DNA from: Sphingobium sp. Cam5-1
GTDB lineage: Bacteria > Pseudomonadota > Alphaproteobacteria > Sphingomonadales > Sphingomonadaceae
Assembly (NCBI RefSeq): GCF_015693305.1
Contig: NZ_CP065138.1
Coordinates: 1,860,001-1,924,000, forward strand
Direction: 5' to 3'
DNA: 64,000 bases
Made by a program: the position numbers and the translations under genes. This document shows positions 36,085-44,733 of this stretch, piece after piece (positions within the stretch are counted from its first letter, which is position 1; each line of letters opens with the position of its first letter). A model generated the notes under the pieces. It was not told where the DNA came from. It did not search any database and saw nothing but the letters and a program-made list of their open reading frames with translations.

Positions 36085-37341
36085 TCATCGCGAGGATTGA
36101 CGTCGCGCCTGCCATTGATCGAGCAGCTGCAGGGACGGAGTCACGGTGATGCCATGTAGAACGATGGAAACGAGAATGACGAGGGCAGCGACGCTCCAGA
36201 GCCTCTCCGCCTCGGGGAAGTTGGCTTGATTGAGGGCGAAGGCGAGATAGTAGATCGTGCCCACACCCCGTATTCCGAAGAAGGAAATTACGAGCTTCTC
36301 CCGCCACGGAAGTTCCAATGCGGCAAGGCTGATGAGACCAGCGAATGGGCGAACGACGAGGATTGTCAGGGCGGTGAATAAGATCGTCCAAATATCCAGA
36401 TGCGCGAATAGCCCTGCATGGGTGATCATGCCGCCGAACAGCACCAACACCAGCATCATCAACAGGCGTTCGGCTTCTTCGGCGAATGCATGCAGACGAT
36501 GATGGTAGCTGTGGTCGCGGCTGGCATGGCGAAGGCAAAGCGCCGCGACGAAGACGGCGAGAAAGCCATACCCATGTGCCAGCTGCGTGAGACCATATGC
36601 AAGGAGCGCGGCGCCCAAGGCTACGAAACCGTCACCTGTTCGGGACAGCTTGGCGGCGTTGGGCAGGTGGAAAGTAACGAAGCCCAGGCCCATTCCAATG
36701 ACATAGCCCATGCCGAGACCAGCAAGAACCTTCCAGATCACGTCAACGATGAGCCAGTGTCCAAACGCTTGGGTTCCAAAGGACAGGCCCGCCAGCGCAA
36801 TTGCGAGGTTGACAAAGGGAAACGCAAGCCCATCGTTCAGTCCCGCTTCGGACGTGAGCGCGAAACGGGCCTCATCTTCTTCCCCCTCCCCTGGTGCGCC
36901 GACCTGGACGTCGCTCGCGAGCACCGGATCTGTGGGGGCAAGACTCGATGCCAGGAGCAGGGCGGCCGCGAGGCCGAGCCCCAGAAGGGAGGAGGCGAGT
37001 GCAGCAACGAGCAGGATGGTGATCGGCATTGCAATCGCGAGGAGACGCCAGGTGAGGACCCAGCGGCGAAGACCGACGAGCCGGTCGATCTTGAGACCCG
37101 CGCCCATGAGCGCGACCACAACCACAAACTCGCTCAGGCGCTCCACCAGGACGGGGTACTGCAGTGGATGAACCGCGAATGGTCTTAACCGCGGCATCGT
37201 AAACAGGGCTGCGCCGATGGCCACGCAGAAGATCGGCAGCGACAAAGGCATCTTCCGCAGGGCCATCGGAATCCAGGCGGTCATCAAAATGATGGCGCCC
37301 ATACCGGTCAGGATCTGGACGTAGAATCCAGAATCGAGCAT
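36085..37341 (-). CDS. Cation/proton antiporter (CPA1, NhaP type)
   Basis: The product is 418 residues with about twelve membrane helices. The CPA signature SLAPTDPVLASDVQVG near residue 130 and LTSEAGLNDGLAFPFVNLA near 163 carry the transport acidic residues. FFGIRGVGTIYYLAFAL near 360 is also family-typical. Such proteins exchange Na+ or K+ for protons across the inner membrane. It follows the transglutaminase-like gene by 63 bases on the same strand, so they may be co-transcribed. Confidence 0.92.
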   Translation of the reverse strand: MLDSGFYVQILTGMGAIILMTAWIPMALRKMPLSLPIFCVAIGAALFTMPRLRPFAVHPLQYPVLVERLSEFVVVVALMGAGLKIDRLVGLRRWVLTWRLLAIAMPITILLVAALASSLLGLGLAAALLLASSLAPTDPVLASDVQVGAPGEGEEDEARFALTSEAGLNDGLAFPFVNLAIALAGLSFGTQAFGHWLIVDVIWKVLAGLGMGYVIGMGLGFVTFHLPNAAKLSRTGDGFVALGAALLAYGLTQLAHGYGFLAVFVAALCLRHASRDHSYHHRLHAFAEEAERLLMMLVLVLFGGMITHAGLFAHLDIWTILFTALTILVVRPFAGLISLAALELPWREKLVISFFGIRGVGTIYYLAFALNQANFPEAERLWSVAALVILVSIVLHGITVTPSLQLLDQWQARRQSSR

Positions 37342-37404
37342 TGATAGTCTCTCCCGAAACGAGCGAGCTTTTTTGGAACCGACCCAAGCCGCGCAGCTAC
37401 ACCA

Positions 37405-38259
37405 TTAAGTCAGCGTGACGTTCACGTGGACGTCCATGCCGATAAAGTCGTCCGCTGCGCCAATGTACCCACCAGTGACCGGCATGATCTGCTTGTTACA
37501 CCTGCCAACTGCGACGGGAATAAGGTTCGCTGAGCCGGTGCGCCGGTGCGTAGGGTCAAATGCGATCCACCCGGCCGCTGGAAGGTAGACTTCCGCCCAG
37601 GCGTGCGTTGATCCTGCATCATGCAGGAGTTGGTCTGGATCATGCAAATAGCCGGAGACGGCACGGCCGCCAAAGCCAAGGTGGCGAACCGCCTCGATGA
37701 ATAGAGCCGCCATGTCTCGGCAGGATCCACTCCCCATCGTTAAAGTTTCCAGCGGACCTTGTGTTCCATCCTCGTCTCGGGTTCGGTAGGCGATCGCATC
37801 GGCGATGCCATTGTTGATGTCTTTCAGCAGCGACAACGTGTCTGTCGGACATGCGCGAACGAAAGCGCGTACCCAATTATCAAACCTTCCGCCATTATCC
37901 GGATGTTGCGCCTTTAGGAGAGCGCCCAGATCGGCCCTTTCTTCTTCTGAATAAGTGAAAGGGTAGGAGTGAGCGCCTGGCGCGATCCGGAAGATGGGCC
38001 ATGCCGAAGCAAACTGCTCCACCGTGACGTCCGTTGATATGACGAGTTGGTCCGCAGAGCCCGAAAAGCAGGCGGTCGCAACCAGGTTCCCAAACACGTC
38101 TTGCGTCCATTCGACCTCTGCTTCCGGCGTCAGACGGATAGAACTCGCCAACACCCTCAGATCGTGCGAACTGCGCGGCACAAGCATCAGGCGATGCGGT
38201 TGCAGGCCCACAGCATCCCGATAACGAAAGGTGGTTTCATGGCGTATTTGGAACTTCAT
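37405..38259 (-). CDS. Transglutaminase-like protein with N-terminal beta domain
   Basis: The product is 284 residues. The N-terminal bacterial transglutaminase-associated domain (FQIRHETTFRYRDAVGLQPH) precedes the catalytic domain with the triad cysteine in MGSGSCRDMAALFIEA, histidine in STHAWAEVYLP and aspartate in WIAFDPTHR. Members are cysteine proteases or transamidases of mostly unknown substrate. A second, frameshifted copy is at 50037-50892. The upstream 312 bases hold no gene. Confidence 0.92.
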   Translation of the reverse strand: MKFQIRHETTFRYRDAVGLQPHRLMLVPRSSHDLRVLASSIRLTPEAEVEWTQDVFGNLVATACFSGSADQLVISTDVTVEQFASAWPIFRIAPGAHSYPFTYSEEERADLGALLKAQHPDNGGRFDNWVRAFVRACPTDTLSLLKDINNGIADAIAYRTRDEDGTQGPLETLTMGSGSCRDMAALFIEAVRHLGFGGRAVSGYLHDPDQLLHDAGSTHAWAEVYLPAAGWIAFDPTHRRTGSANLIPVAVGRCNKQIMPVTGGYIGAADDFIGMDVHVNVTLT

Positions 38260-38571
38260 GACCCCCCAACGCTCAATCCGACCATAGGGTGCGTCTTAAT
38301 CGATCTGGACTCCCCAGTTGCTGCTTCAGACGCTTTGTTTATCCGCGCCCGAGGAGCGGGAGCCGACATTCTCCTGGCGGCCCGTTTCTGGCGTTCTGCG
38401 ATGCAGGGCGAGCAAACAGTGCATGTCAGCTGACAGGAGCTGCCGTCCCACATGTCGCTTGTGGGGGCAGAAATGTCCCAGACCAAGTCGTAATCTGAAG
38501 GTCCGCTCCTAGGCGTGACGATATCGCGTTAAACGGCTTGGATTGGCGCAGAGCCGCCAATCTGCTTCCAT
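38260..38571. other. Intergenic region between the transglutaminase and traA genes
   Basis: No supported gene and no clear hairpin terminator. It separates the stress-gene block from the mobilisation block. Confidence 0.4.
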
Positions 38572-41421
38572 TCACATATTAATACCAAGCCCCCGGCCGC
38601 GCCCCAGATCGATCCCATGATTGAACGCCAGCTCTGCTCCCAACTTGCGTCCGCTGTCGATGGCGATCCCCAGTTCGCGCTTGCGACCTGCAAGAATGGA
38701 CTCCATCTGCGGATCACGCTCCAGCGACTTGGCCATGTTGCGCATCGTATCCTGATAAGCACGGCGGCTGTCATAGTCGCCTGATGCATAGGCCCGTTCT
38801 GCGGCATTCGCGTAGCGGTTCCATCGCTCGACAAAGCGGTCGGCGCGAAGCTCGGGGTTGGTGCGAACCTCCTTCTCGTGGAGGATAGCGGCGCGCGCCG
38901 GCTCGGTGTCGCCCCGTGCTGCTGAGGCTGCGAGCGAGGGATTACGCGCATAGGCCGTCTCGGCGTCGAGCGCGGCATGCGGCCGCAGGTCGTTCAGCCC
39001 CTTGCGTGCGTCGTTCAATGCGCGGAGTTGATCGGGCGTGCTGTCGAGCCCTTGATCCTGCATGGTGAAGATCGCCTGCACGGCGCGGGCGTGACGGACA
39101 ATGGCGCGGTCCCGCACCTGTATCATATCCTGCTGCGGCTCAGGCCTCTCTGGAGGATCGGCGCCGAGCCTTTTTCCTCCCGGAGCAGCGATCGACCTGC
39201 CAGCCGCTGCCTGCGGCTCCGGATCGCGCGCCTGTGTATAGTCAGACACCATGTCCTTGCCCCGCTCGCGGCTCAGCGTGCGCACCAGCCTGCCCTGATC
39301 GGCAAAGTCATCCTGGCCATAATGGAGATCGACCGTGCCGCGATGCCGGGACAGCGCCACATAGGCGGCATGACGGTCGAGCCCTGGCGTGGCGAGCACA
39401 TGCACCTTGTCCACCGTCATGCCCTGCGCCTTGTGAATGGTGGCGGCATAGCCATGATCGATGGCGGCATAGTCCTTGAGGCCGAACGCCACCGCCCGGC
39501 CATCGTCGAGCATCACCGCCATGCTCGCCTGGCTGACGCTCTGCACGGTCGCCAGCGTGCCATTCTTCACCCCAAGGCTACGCTCATTTTGCAAGAACAT
39601 GACCCTATCACCCGCTGCAAAGCTGCGTGACCCCCGCTCGACGGTGAGCTCAATCTCCTCGCCCAGCGCGCCAGCACCCTGCAGCCGCTCGCGCGCCGCT
39701 TCGTTGAGCGCCCGTACCTCGTCATTGGTATGGGTGAGAATGATGCGGCTGGCTTGCGAGTCGATGCCGCGGTCCCTCTCCCAGCGATCGATCAGTTCGC
39801 GCCGCGCGTCATCACGCGTCTCGGCCGCATGGACATGCCCCGCTTTGTCATAGGCATCGATCGCCTCGCTCGTCCGTCCCGTGGCGAGAGCCCGTGTCGC
39901 GTCCCGCTGCCATTCCTCGCTCTGGCGGCGGATGGAGGTGATCTCGACACTGCCATGCCGTTCGGCCACCGAGCGGAACGCGGCCCCCGCCTCGATCGCC
40001 TGCAGCTGCTCGGGATCACCGACCAGCACCACCTTCGCGCCGCGCTTTTCCGCTTCCCTGATTACCCGCTCCATCTGCCGCGTGCCGATCATCCCGGCCT
40101 CGTCGATGACGAGGATGGACCTGTCGGTCAGCAGTTCGCGATCCTGCGCCCATTGATGCTCGAAGCTGGCGATGGTGCGCGACGCAATGCCAGAGCCACC
40201 TTCGAGATTTTCAGCAGCAATCCCCGAGAGCGCTGCACCCTGCACCTCATATCCCGCATGCTCCCAGGCTTCGCGAGCCACCCCCAGCATCGCGCTCTTG
40301 CCGGTGCCGGCATAGCCGATGACATTGCTAAGCCCGTTCGCGCTGGTCACATGCTCAAGCGCGCCACGCTGCTCGGCCGAGAGATCGAGTCCGCGTCTGC
40401 CTGCCCGTGCGAGCGCATGATCGACATGGCGCGACGCGACGCCATGATGGCGACGCGCGTCGAGCGCGGCGGCGCCACGCTCAAGCCGCTGCTCGGTCTC
40501 GAGCATGGATCGCGAGGTGAAGCGTTCATCGCCACGTCCATCCTTGCCGAGCGCGACCAGATCGGGCGACGCCTTCACCGCCGCCATCACCTGATCGAAT
40601 TGCTCCTTTCCCTCGCTATGCCGATGCACGAACATGGCGAGGTCGCGGGTGGTGAAGGTCGCCTGTCCATGCGTGATCGCATCCAGCGCGATATTCGGGT
40701 CGGCGAGGATCTTCTCGCCATTGGCGCGGGCGATGGCATGATGCTCTTCGAGCCGCTCGCTGTCATGGCCTTGGCTTGCCATCCGCGAAGCAGCCGGGCC
40801 GATCTTGTTCTGCGGCTCAAGATCGATCCCCTGGGCCTCCAGGCTGCGATGATCGATCCGCGCGTAGATATCGAGTTCGGCCAGGCGCTGATTGACATGT
40901 TCCGCCCAGGCTTCGCGCCAATGGGTGAGCAGTTCGGTCCGGTTCCAGTCCCGCACCTTGGCGCCAAACCCCTCCTGCGTCACTTCGCGTAAAGAGAGCA
41001 TCACATGGGCATGCGGCTTGGGACTGCCATCGGCCGCGACATCCCAATGGACATTGAGGTCAGCAACCATGCCCCGGCTTACAAATTCCCGTTCGACAAA
41101 GTCGCGCGCCAGGCGAATGCCTTCTGCCTCAGTCATCTCGCGCGGGATGGCGAACTCCACCTCGCGGGCCAGTTGCGCGTCCTTGCGCAGTTCGGCGGCC
41201 TCGACATCGTTCCACAGCTGCTCCCGACCGCGCCACTCTTCGGGCGCGCCCTCGGGCAGCAGCACTTCGCTGTGCACGACGCCTGGTTTGTTGGAGAAAT
41301 CATGATGGCGGCCAAGCCGCTCGTCATGCAGGCGTGAGGCCGAGCGATAGGCAGCCGCGGCCAAGGCAGAGGAGCCCGCAGCGCGGGAGATGATCTTGGC
41401 GGAGAAATGGTAGATCGCCAT
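38572..41421 (-). CDS. traA: TraA, Ti-type conjugative relaxase/helicase
   Basis: The product is 949 residues from MAIYHF, the conserved start of MobA/MobL-type relaxases. The relaxase domain shows the tyrosine region AAAAYRSAS near residue 22 and the metal-binding SPKPHAHVMLSLRE near 135. A RecD-like helicase part follows with Walker A IGYAGTGKSAML near 375 and Walker B SILVIDEAGMIG near 440, and YVALSRHRG near 690. Such proteins nick oriT and unwind the transferred strand. The tail is shorter than in plasmid TraA of about 1100 residues. A candidate oriT lies just upstream, and traC and traD diverge from it. Confidence 0.93.
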   Translation of the reverse strand: MAIYHFSAKIISRAAGSSALAAAAYRSASRLHDERLGRHHDFSNKPGVVHSEVLLPEGAPEEWRGREQLWNDVEAAELRKDAQLAREVEFAIPREMTEAEGIRLARDFVEREFVSRGMVADLNVHWDVAADGSPKPHAHVMLSLREVTQEGFGAKVRDWNRTELLTHWREAWAEHVNQRLAELDIYARIDHRSLEAQGIDLEPQNKIGPAASRMASQGHDSERLEEHHAIARANGEKILADPNIALDAITHGQATFTTRDLAMFVHRHSEGKEQFDQVMAAVKASPDLVALGKDGRGDERFTSRSMLETEQRLERGAAALDARRHHGVASRHVDHALARAGRRGLDLSAEQRGALEHVTSANGLSNVIGYAGTGKSAMLGVAREAWEHAGYEVQGAALSGIAAENLEGGSGIASRTIASFEHQWAQDRELLTDRSILVIDEAGMIGTRQMERVIREAEKRGAKVVLVGDPEQLQAIEAGAAFRSVAERHGSVEITSIRRQSEEWQRDATRALATGRTSEAIDAYDKAGHVHAAETRDDARRELIDRWERDRGIDSQASRIILTHTNDEVRALNEAARERLQGAGALGEEIELTVERGSRSFAAGDRVMFLQNERSLGVKNGTLATVQSVSQASMAVMLDDGRAVAFGLKDYAAIDHGYAATIHKAQGMTVDKVHVLATPGLDRHAAYVALSRHRGTVDLHYGQDDFADQGRLVRTLSRERGKDMVSDYTQARDPEPQAAAGRSIAAPGGKRLGADPPERPEPQQDMIQVRDRAIVRHARAVQAIFTMQDQGLDSTPDQLRALNDARKGLNDLRPHAALDAETAYARNPSLAASAARGDTEPARAAILHEKEVRTNPELRADRFVERWNRYANAAERAYASGDYDSRRAYQDTMRNMAKSLERDPQMESILAGRKRELGIAIDSGRKLGAELAFNHGIDLGRGRGLGINM

Positions 41422-41439
41422 GGCGACACACCAGATACG

Positions 41440-41480
41440 CCCAAAAGCGCACGTCGGCACGACGTATAAGCGCGCCCTCG
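41440..41480. other. oriT: Candidate origin of transfer (oriT, Q/Ti type)
   Basis: Between the divergent traA and traC genes lies the inverted repeat ACGTCG-GCA-CGACGT (41451-41465), followed directly by ATAAGCGCGCCCTCG. This strongly resembles the nick region of Ti plasmids (GTATAATTGCGCCCTTGG) and RSF1010-type origins, where an inverted repeat precedes GCGCCCT. The position between traA and traC/traD is the same as in Ti plasmids. Confidence 0.7.
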
Positions 41481-41593
41481 AAAGATTTCATCACTCTCGG
41501 GAAGCGGCGATCTCAGGAAATTCCAGAGCATTGCCGCTGATCGAGAGCAGCGATAACTGACATGTCCTTCCGTTCACAAGAAGGACATTCTCC

Positions 41594-41920
41594 ATGCGCA
41601 AGCCAAGAGACTTCGATGCCGAGCTCAAGGCCTTGACCGATAAGGCGCGGCATTTGAAGAGCCGTAAGCAGAGCCAGCTCGGCGAATTGGTGATGGCGGC
41701 CGGCGCTGATGGGCTCAGCGCCGAGGAGCTCGCCGGCGCGCTGCTGGCGATCGCGACGACGACCGACAGCGTGAAGCGGGAGGCGTGGCGCAAACGGGGC
41801 GCGGCCTTCTTTTCAGGCAAGCGCGATGAAGCTGGCAGCGGCGCTGGCGACAGGCCGGGGAGCGTTGCGCCGGGTAGCGATCGCGCGTCACCGGCTGCAG
41901 GCCCGAGCGGCGCGGCATGA
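41594..41920 (+). CDS. traC: TraC-like conjugal transfer accessory protein
   Basis: The product is 108 residues. The N-terminal 60 residues (KPRDFDAELKALTDKARHLK, LGELVMAAGADGLSAEELAG) match the small TraC-type proteins of Ti plasmids that accompany TraA. The C-terminus is low-complexity. It diverges from traA across oriT and overlaps the following traD-like gene by 95 bases in another frame. Confidence 0.75.
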   Translation: MRKPRDFDAELKALTDKARHLKSRKQSQLGELVMAAGADGLSAEELAGALLAIATTTDSVKREAWRKRGAAFFSGKRDEAGSGAGDRPGSVAPGSDRASPAAGPSGAA

Positions 41921-42158
41921 CAGGCGGGACTGGCAGGTGAAACGGCGCGAGCGCACGCGGCATCTGATCGAGCTCGGCGGGCTCATCATGAAGGCGGATC
42001 TTGTCGCGCTTACCGATGACGATCGCGCGGTGATCCTGGGGCTGCTCGGCGAAGCGGCAAGCCGTCTACGGACTGGGGAGCGCGACAGGGCGCTGATGCT
42101 CTGGCGGCGGCGCGGGCAACGCATGTTTGCTACCGACGCATTGCCGGATCAGGACTGA
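41826..42158 (+). CDS. traD: TraD-like conjugal transfer accessory protein
   Basis: The product is at most 110 residues. The diagnostic part is RRERTRHLIELGGLIMKADL, then LTDDDRAVILGLLGEAASRL, as in TraD of Ti plasmids. The first 35 residues overlap traC and may not be translated. A TTG at 41865 preceded by GGGGAG is an alternative start. It forms a unit with traC and the DUF6771-like gene. Confidence 0.72.
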   Translation: MKLAAALATGRGALRRVAIARHRLQARAARHDRRDWQVKRRERTRHLIELGGLIMKADLVALTDDDRAVILGLLGEAASRLRTGERDRALMLWRRRGQRMFATDALPDQD

Positions 42159-42177
42159 CCGGCCATAGGCTGGACTC

Positions 42178-42345
42178 ATGACCGAAGAGACCAAAGCGAT
42201 CATCCTTGGCGTGCTCGAACGCGCGCCGCAGTGGATCAGGCATGATCTGGTGGCGAAGGATGCCGCTGCGCGCGCACGCGCCGAAGAGACGCTGGCGGCG
42301 ATGATTGCTGACGCCCTGGGCAAGGAGATCGGCAGGGCGGCTTGA
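42178..42345 (+). CDS. DUF6771-like small protein
   Basis: The product is 55 residues: MTEETKAIILGVLERAPQWI, then RHDLVAKDAAARARAEETLA. This short helical protein commonly follows traD in sphingomonad mobilisation modules and is annotated as DUF6771. Function unknown. It starts 19 bases after the traD stop. Confidence 0.65.
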   Translation: MTEETKAIILGVLERAPQWIRHDLVAKDAAARARAEETLAAMIADALGKEIGRAA

Positions 42346-42360
42346 CCGACGCGCAGGCCG

Positions 42361-43290
42361 TCAGCCAGCGTCCCGCGCCGTCTGTTCCAGATGGTCGATG
42401 CGTTCCGAACAGATGGCGTGCACGACGCGGCCGAGTTCCTCAACCTGTTCGCCGAGCCAGGCCAGCTCTTCCTCGGTGATGCGGTAGTGCTTGGAGTAGC
42501 GGGCCTTCACATAAGCCTCTTTCAGCTTCTCGAACCGGCCGCGCTGCTGGCGATTGTCGCTCGGCCAGACATGACAGAGCCGCCGGTCGATCCGCTCGGC
42601 CTGCGTGCGCAGGAACGCCAGATTGTGAACATGGGGCGTGTAGAAGGTGCACACAAGAAGGACGCAGTGGTATAGGCTCTCTGTGGCCTGGTGGAGCAGG
42701 AAAGCAGCCTTTTTGTTCCAGCCTCTTCCCGCCGTAAATTTTGCAGTCTCTAAGAACTGCATGCCGCTCGGCATCCACTCTTCAAAATATTCCTTGGCCA
42801 TCTCCAGCGCGGCATGCGGCGTCTTGGGTTGCGGCTTGTGGAGCTCGCTCGCCTCTGACTCGTACAGCGCGATGCCGTCCTTCGCGACGTCGATGAAAAA
42901 ATAGCGGCCATGTGCGAGGCCGTCATTCACCTCCTGCAGGGTGTGGACGATGAAGTTGACCGGGGTCTTGAGGCCGCCGGTGATGCCATATTCGCGGATC
43001 AGCCGGTCATCGAGCTTGGCCCAATATTTGATGCGATCGGTGAGCCGCTTGTCGCTGACGATGATGAGAAGATCATAGTCGGATTTGTAGCCCTTGGCGG
43101 TGTGCGGCTCATCGACCCAGGTGCCGCGCGCATAGCTGCCATAGAGGATCACTTTCAGGATCCGGCCCGCTTTCTTCCACTCATGGCGCGAGAGCGCAAA
43201 GGCATCCTCGAACTCCTCGAAGATGATCTGGACGATCCGTTCGAGTTCGCGCTGCTTGTTGGCAGGAAGATGATCGAGGCCGGTTTTCAT
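42361..43290 (-). CDS. Nucleotidyltransferase (MNT) fused to a HEPN domain
   Basis: The product is 309 residues from MKTGLDHLP. The N-terminal minimal nucleotidyltransferase carries LYGSYARGTW near residue 50 and the metal aspartates in GYKSDYDLLII near 70. The C-terminal HEPN domain starts near 200 (AKFTAGRGWNKKAAFLLHQA, TESLYHCVLLVCTFY). MNT and HEPN proteins form toxin-antitoxin pairs in which the nucleotidyltransferase modifies the HEPN nuclease. Here both are on one chain. It sits inside the mobilisation block. A stability or defence role is plausible. Confidence 0.85.
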   Translation of the reverse strand: MKTGLDHLPANKQRELERIVQIIFEEFEDAFALSRHEWKKAGRILKVILYGSYARGTWVDEPHTAKGYKSDYDLLIIVSDKRLTDRIKYWAKLDDRLIREYGITGGLKTPVNFIVHTLQEVNDGLAHGRYFFIDVAKDGIALYESEASELHKPQPKTPHAALEMAKEYFEEWMPSGMQFLETAKFTAGRGWNKKAAFLLHQATESLYHCVLLVCTFYTPHVHNLAFLRTQAERIDRRLCHVWPSDNRQQRGRFEKLKEAYVKARYSKHYRITEEELAWLGEQVEELGRVVHAICSERIDHLEQTARDAG

Positions 43291-43360
43291 GGGGTTGATC
43301 CTAGCGAGGAGTTCGGGATGCGCCAACCTCGACCGGAATGATCCGGACGAGGCGGGTCGT

Positions 43361-43603
43361 TCAGCGGAACCAGCGCCGCCATCGATGCCGCGTCGGGTCA
43401 TCGAGATTGCGGCAGAAATTGCCGAGGGCCTCGGCGAACAGCCGTTCGACCTGGGCGGTGGTGAGGCCGGTGCGTTCGGCAATCTCGGCATAGCTCAGGG
43501 CATCTAACCGCACGGCCAAAAAGATATCGCGCTGGATACGGGGCAATCGAAGCACCGCATCCTCCAGCCGCGCGAGCAGAGCGGGATCGTCATCGTCGGT
43601 CAT
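43361..43603 (-). CDS. Small sigma-region-4-like helix-turn-helix protein
   Basis: The product is 80 residues: VLRLPRIQRDIFLAVRLDAL, then SYAEIAERTGLTTAQVERLF. This is the region 4 helix-turn-helix of sigma-70-type factors with no region 2, so it is either a stand-alone regulator or a fragment. Its start overlaps the end of a ParB remnant. It may regulate the mobilisation genes. Confidence 0.65.
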   Translation of the reverse strand: MTDDDDPALLARLEDAVLRLPRIQRDIFLAVRLDALSYAEIAERTGLTTAQVERLFAEALGNFCRNLDDPTRHRWRRWFR

Positions 43604-43745
43604 TGGGCCGCACGATCAGTGGTACCAGCACGCCCCGCGCCCGCACGGAGGGCAGGATGTTGCCAAGGTCCGGTGCCTTGCCCCTGGCGCGCATGTTGGC
43701 GGCCGAGACGGACAGACGGGCGATGTCGATATGCTTGAGTTCCAT
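43590..43745 (-). pseudogene. ParB-type partition protein, N-terminal remnant
   Basis: The 51-residue frame begins MELKHIDIARLSVSAANMRA and continues LPSVRARGVLVPLIVRPN, the conserved start of plasmid ParB/RepB-type proteins of about 600-700 residues. It then runs into the beginning of the sigma-like gene and stops. Only the first domain start remains, so it cannot act in partition. It shows that island B derives partly from a plasmid. Confidence 0.7.
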
Positions 43746-44279
43746 GTGCCTTCACTCCTTCAAAACACCGCAACCGGCGCCGGAATGGCGGGGGAGCGGC
43801 AGGAGCGAACCCAACAGGCCCGTCGAGGAAGGCGGGCTGCACCCGCAGGGCTGCAACGAATGTGGAAGACCGGAGCGAAGCTCCGGTTGCGGGCCGGCGC
43901 GACGGGCCTAAAGGGTAAGCGACGCTCCCCCGCCAGATCGCTGCCGGAGGCTTAACGCCATCGCGCATTACGCGATGACCGCCTGCGGTCCCGAAGGGAC
44001 CAACCCACGACGCGAATCAAGACAGGCGCGCTGATCCTCAGCGCGCGCCGCAGCCTCTCCCCGTCTCAAAAAGGCTCAGCAGCTGCATCGCCGATGGCCG
44101 GAAAGTCCATCGGCGAAAAATTTTCTGCGTACGATATGGCCCGCCGTGGATCGACATGGTCCGCCATGCCCAGATCTGGCCCAACGCCCTTATTCTCATG
44201 GGCTTGACGCTGCGGCCAGCGCTCACAATCCTGATGCCCAGGGGCACGCAAACCGCATCGCAGCATACAGGATCTTGCC
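43746..44279. other. Intergenic region with two inverted repeats
   Basis: No supported gene in 534 bp. CATCGCG/CGCGATG (43959-43977) and GGTCCC/GGGACC (43987-44001) are two close inverted repeats. They could be binding sites for the lost ParB-type or the AlpA-like protein. Confidence 0.4.
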
Positions 44280-44486
44280 ATGACCGCTCAGCCGCCCGAC
44301 CGCATTCTCCGCCTCAACACCGTGCTGGACCGCACCGGCCTCAGCCGCGCCACCCTCTACCGCAAGGTGGCGGCCGGCACCTTCCCCCGCCAAATCCGCA
44401 TCGCCAGCCGCTGCATGGGATGGCGGGAATCCGCCATCGACGAGTGGCTGAGGAACCCGATGTTCTACAGCGTCGAGGATGGATGA
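44280..44486 (+). CDS. AlpA-family regulator / excisionase
   Basis: The product is 68 residues: ILRLNTVLDRTGLSRATLYR, then KVAAGTFPRQIRIASRCMGW and ESAIDEWLR. This is the AlpA layout of phage and island regulators that control integrase genes and excision. It is probably the recombination directionality factor of island B, whose integrase lies at 57532-58761. ATCTTGCC before the ATG is a weak ribosome binding site. Confidence 0.82.
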   Translation: MTAQPPDRILRLNTVLDRTGLSRATLYRKVAAGTFPRQIRIASRCMGWRESAIDEWLRNPMFYSVEDG

Positions 44487-44733
44487 CGGCGGCCCCAGTC
44501 CGTTCTGGCGTCCAGCTTCATTGAACGTTCATCGATCCGCCCTATCTGGTTTCCTGTCGTTCCCTCTCCCCCTCCCCTGGGAATGGCACTTCCCTGAACT
44601 TCGGCCCCGCCGTCGAGCTTGCTCCGGCGGGGTTATTTTCTCTCAGCACGCGGAGATCGGCACGATCCCCTTGCAAATCAGGCGCATCAGCCTGACACAT
44701 TCCATCAAGAACAAGGTTCGGAGGGGGAAGACG

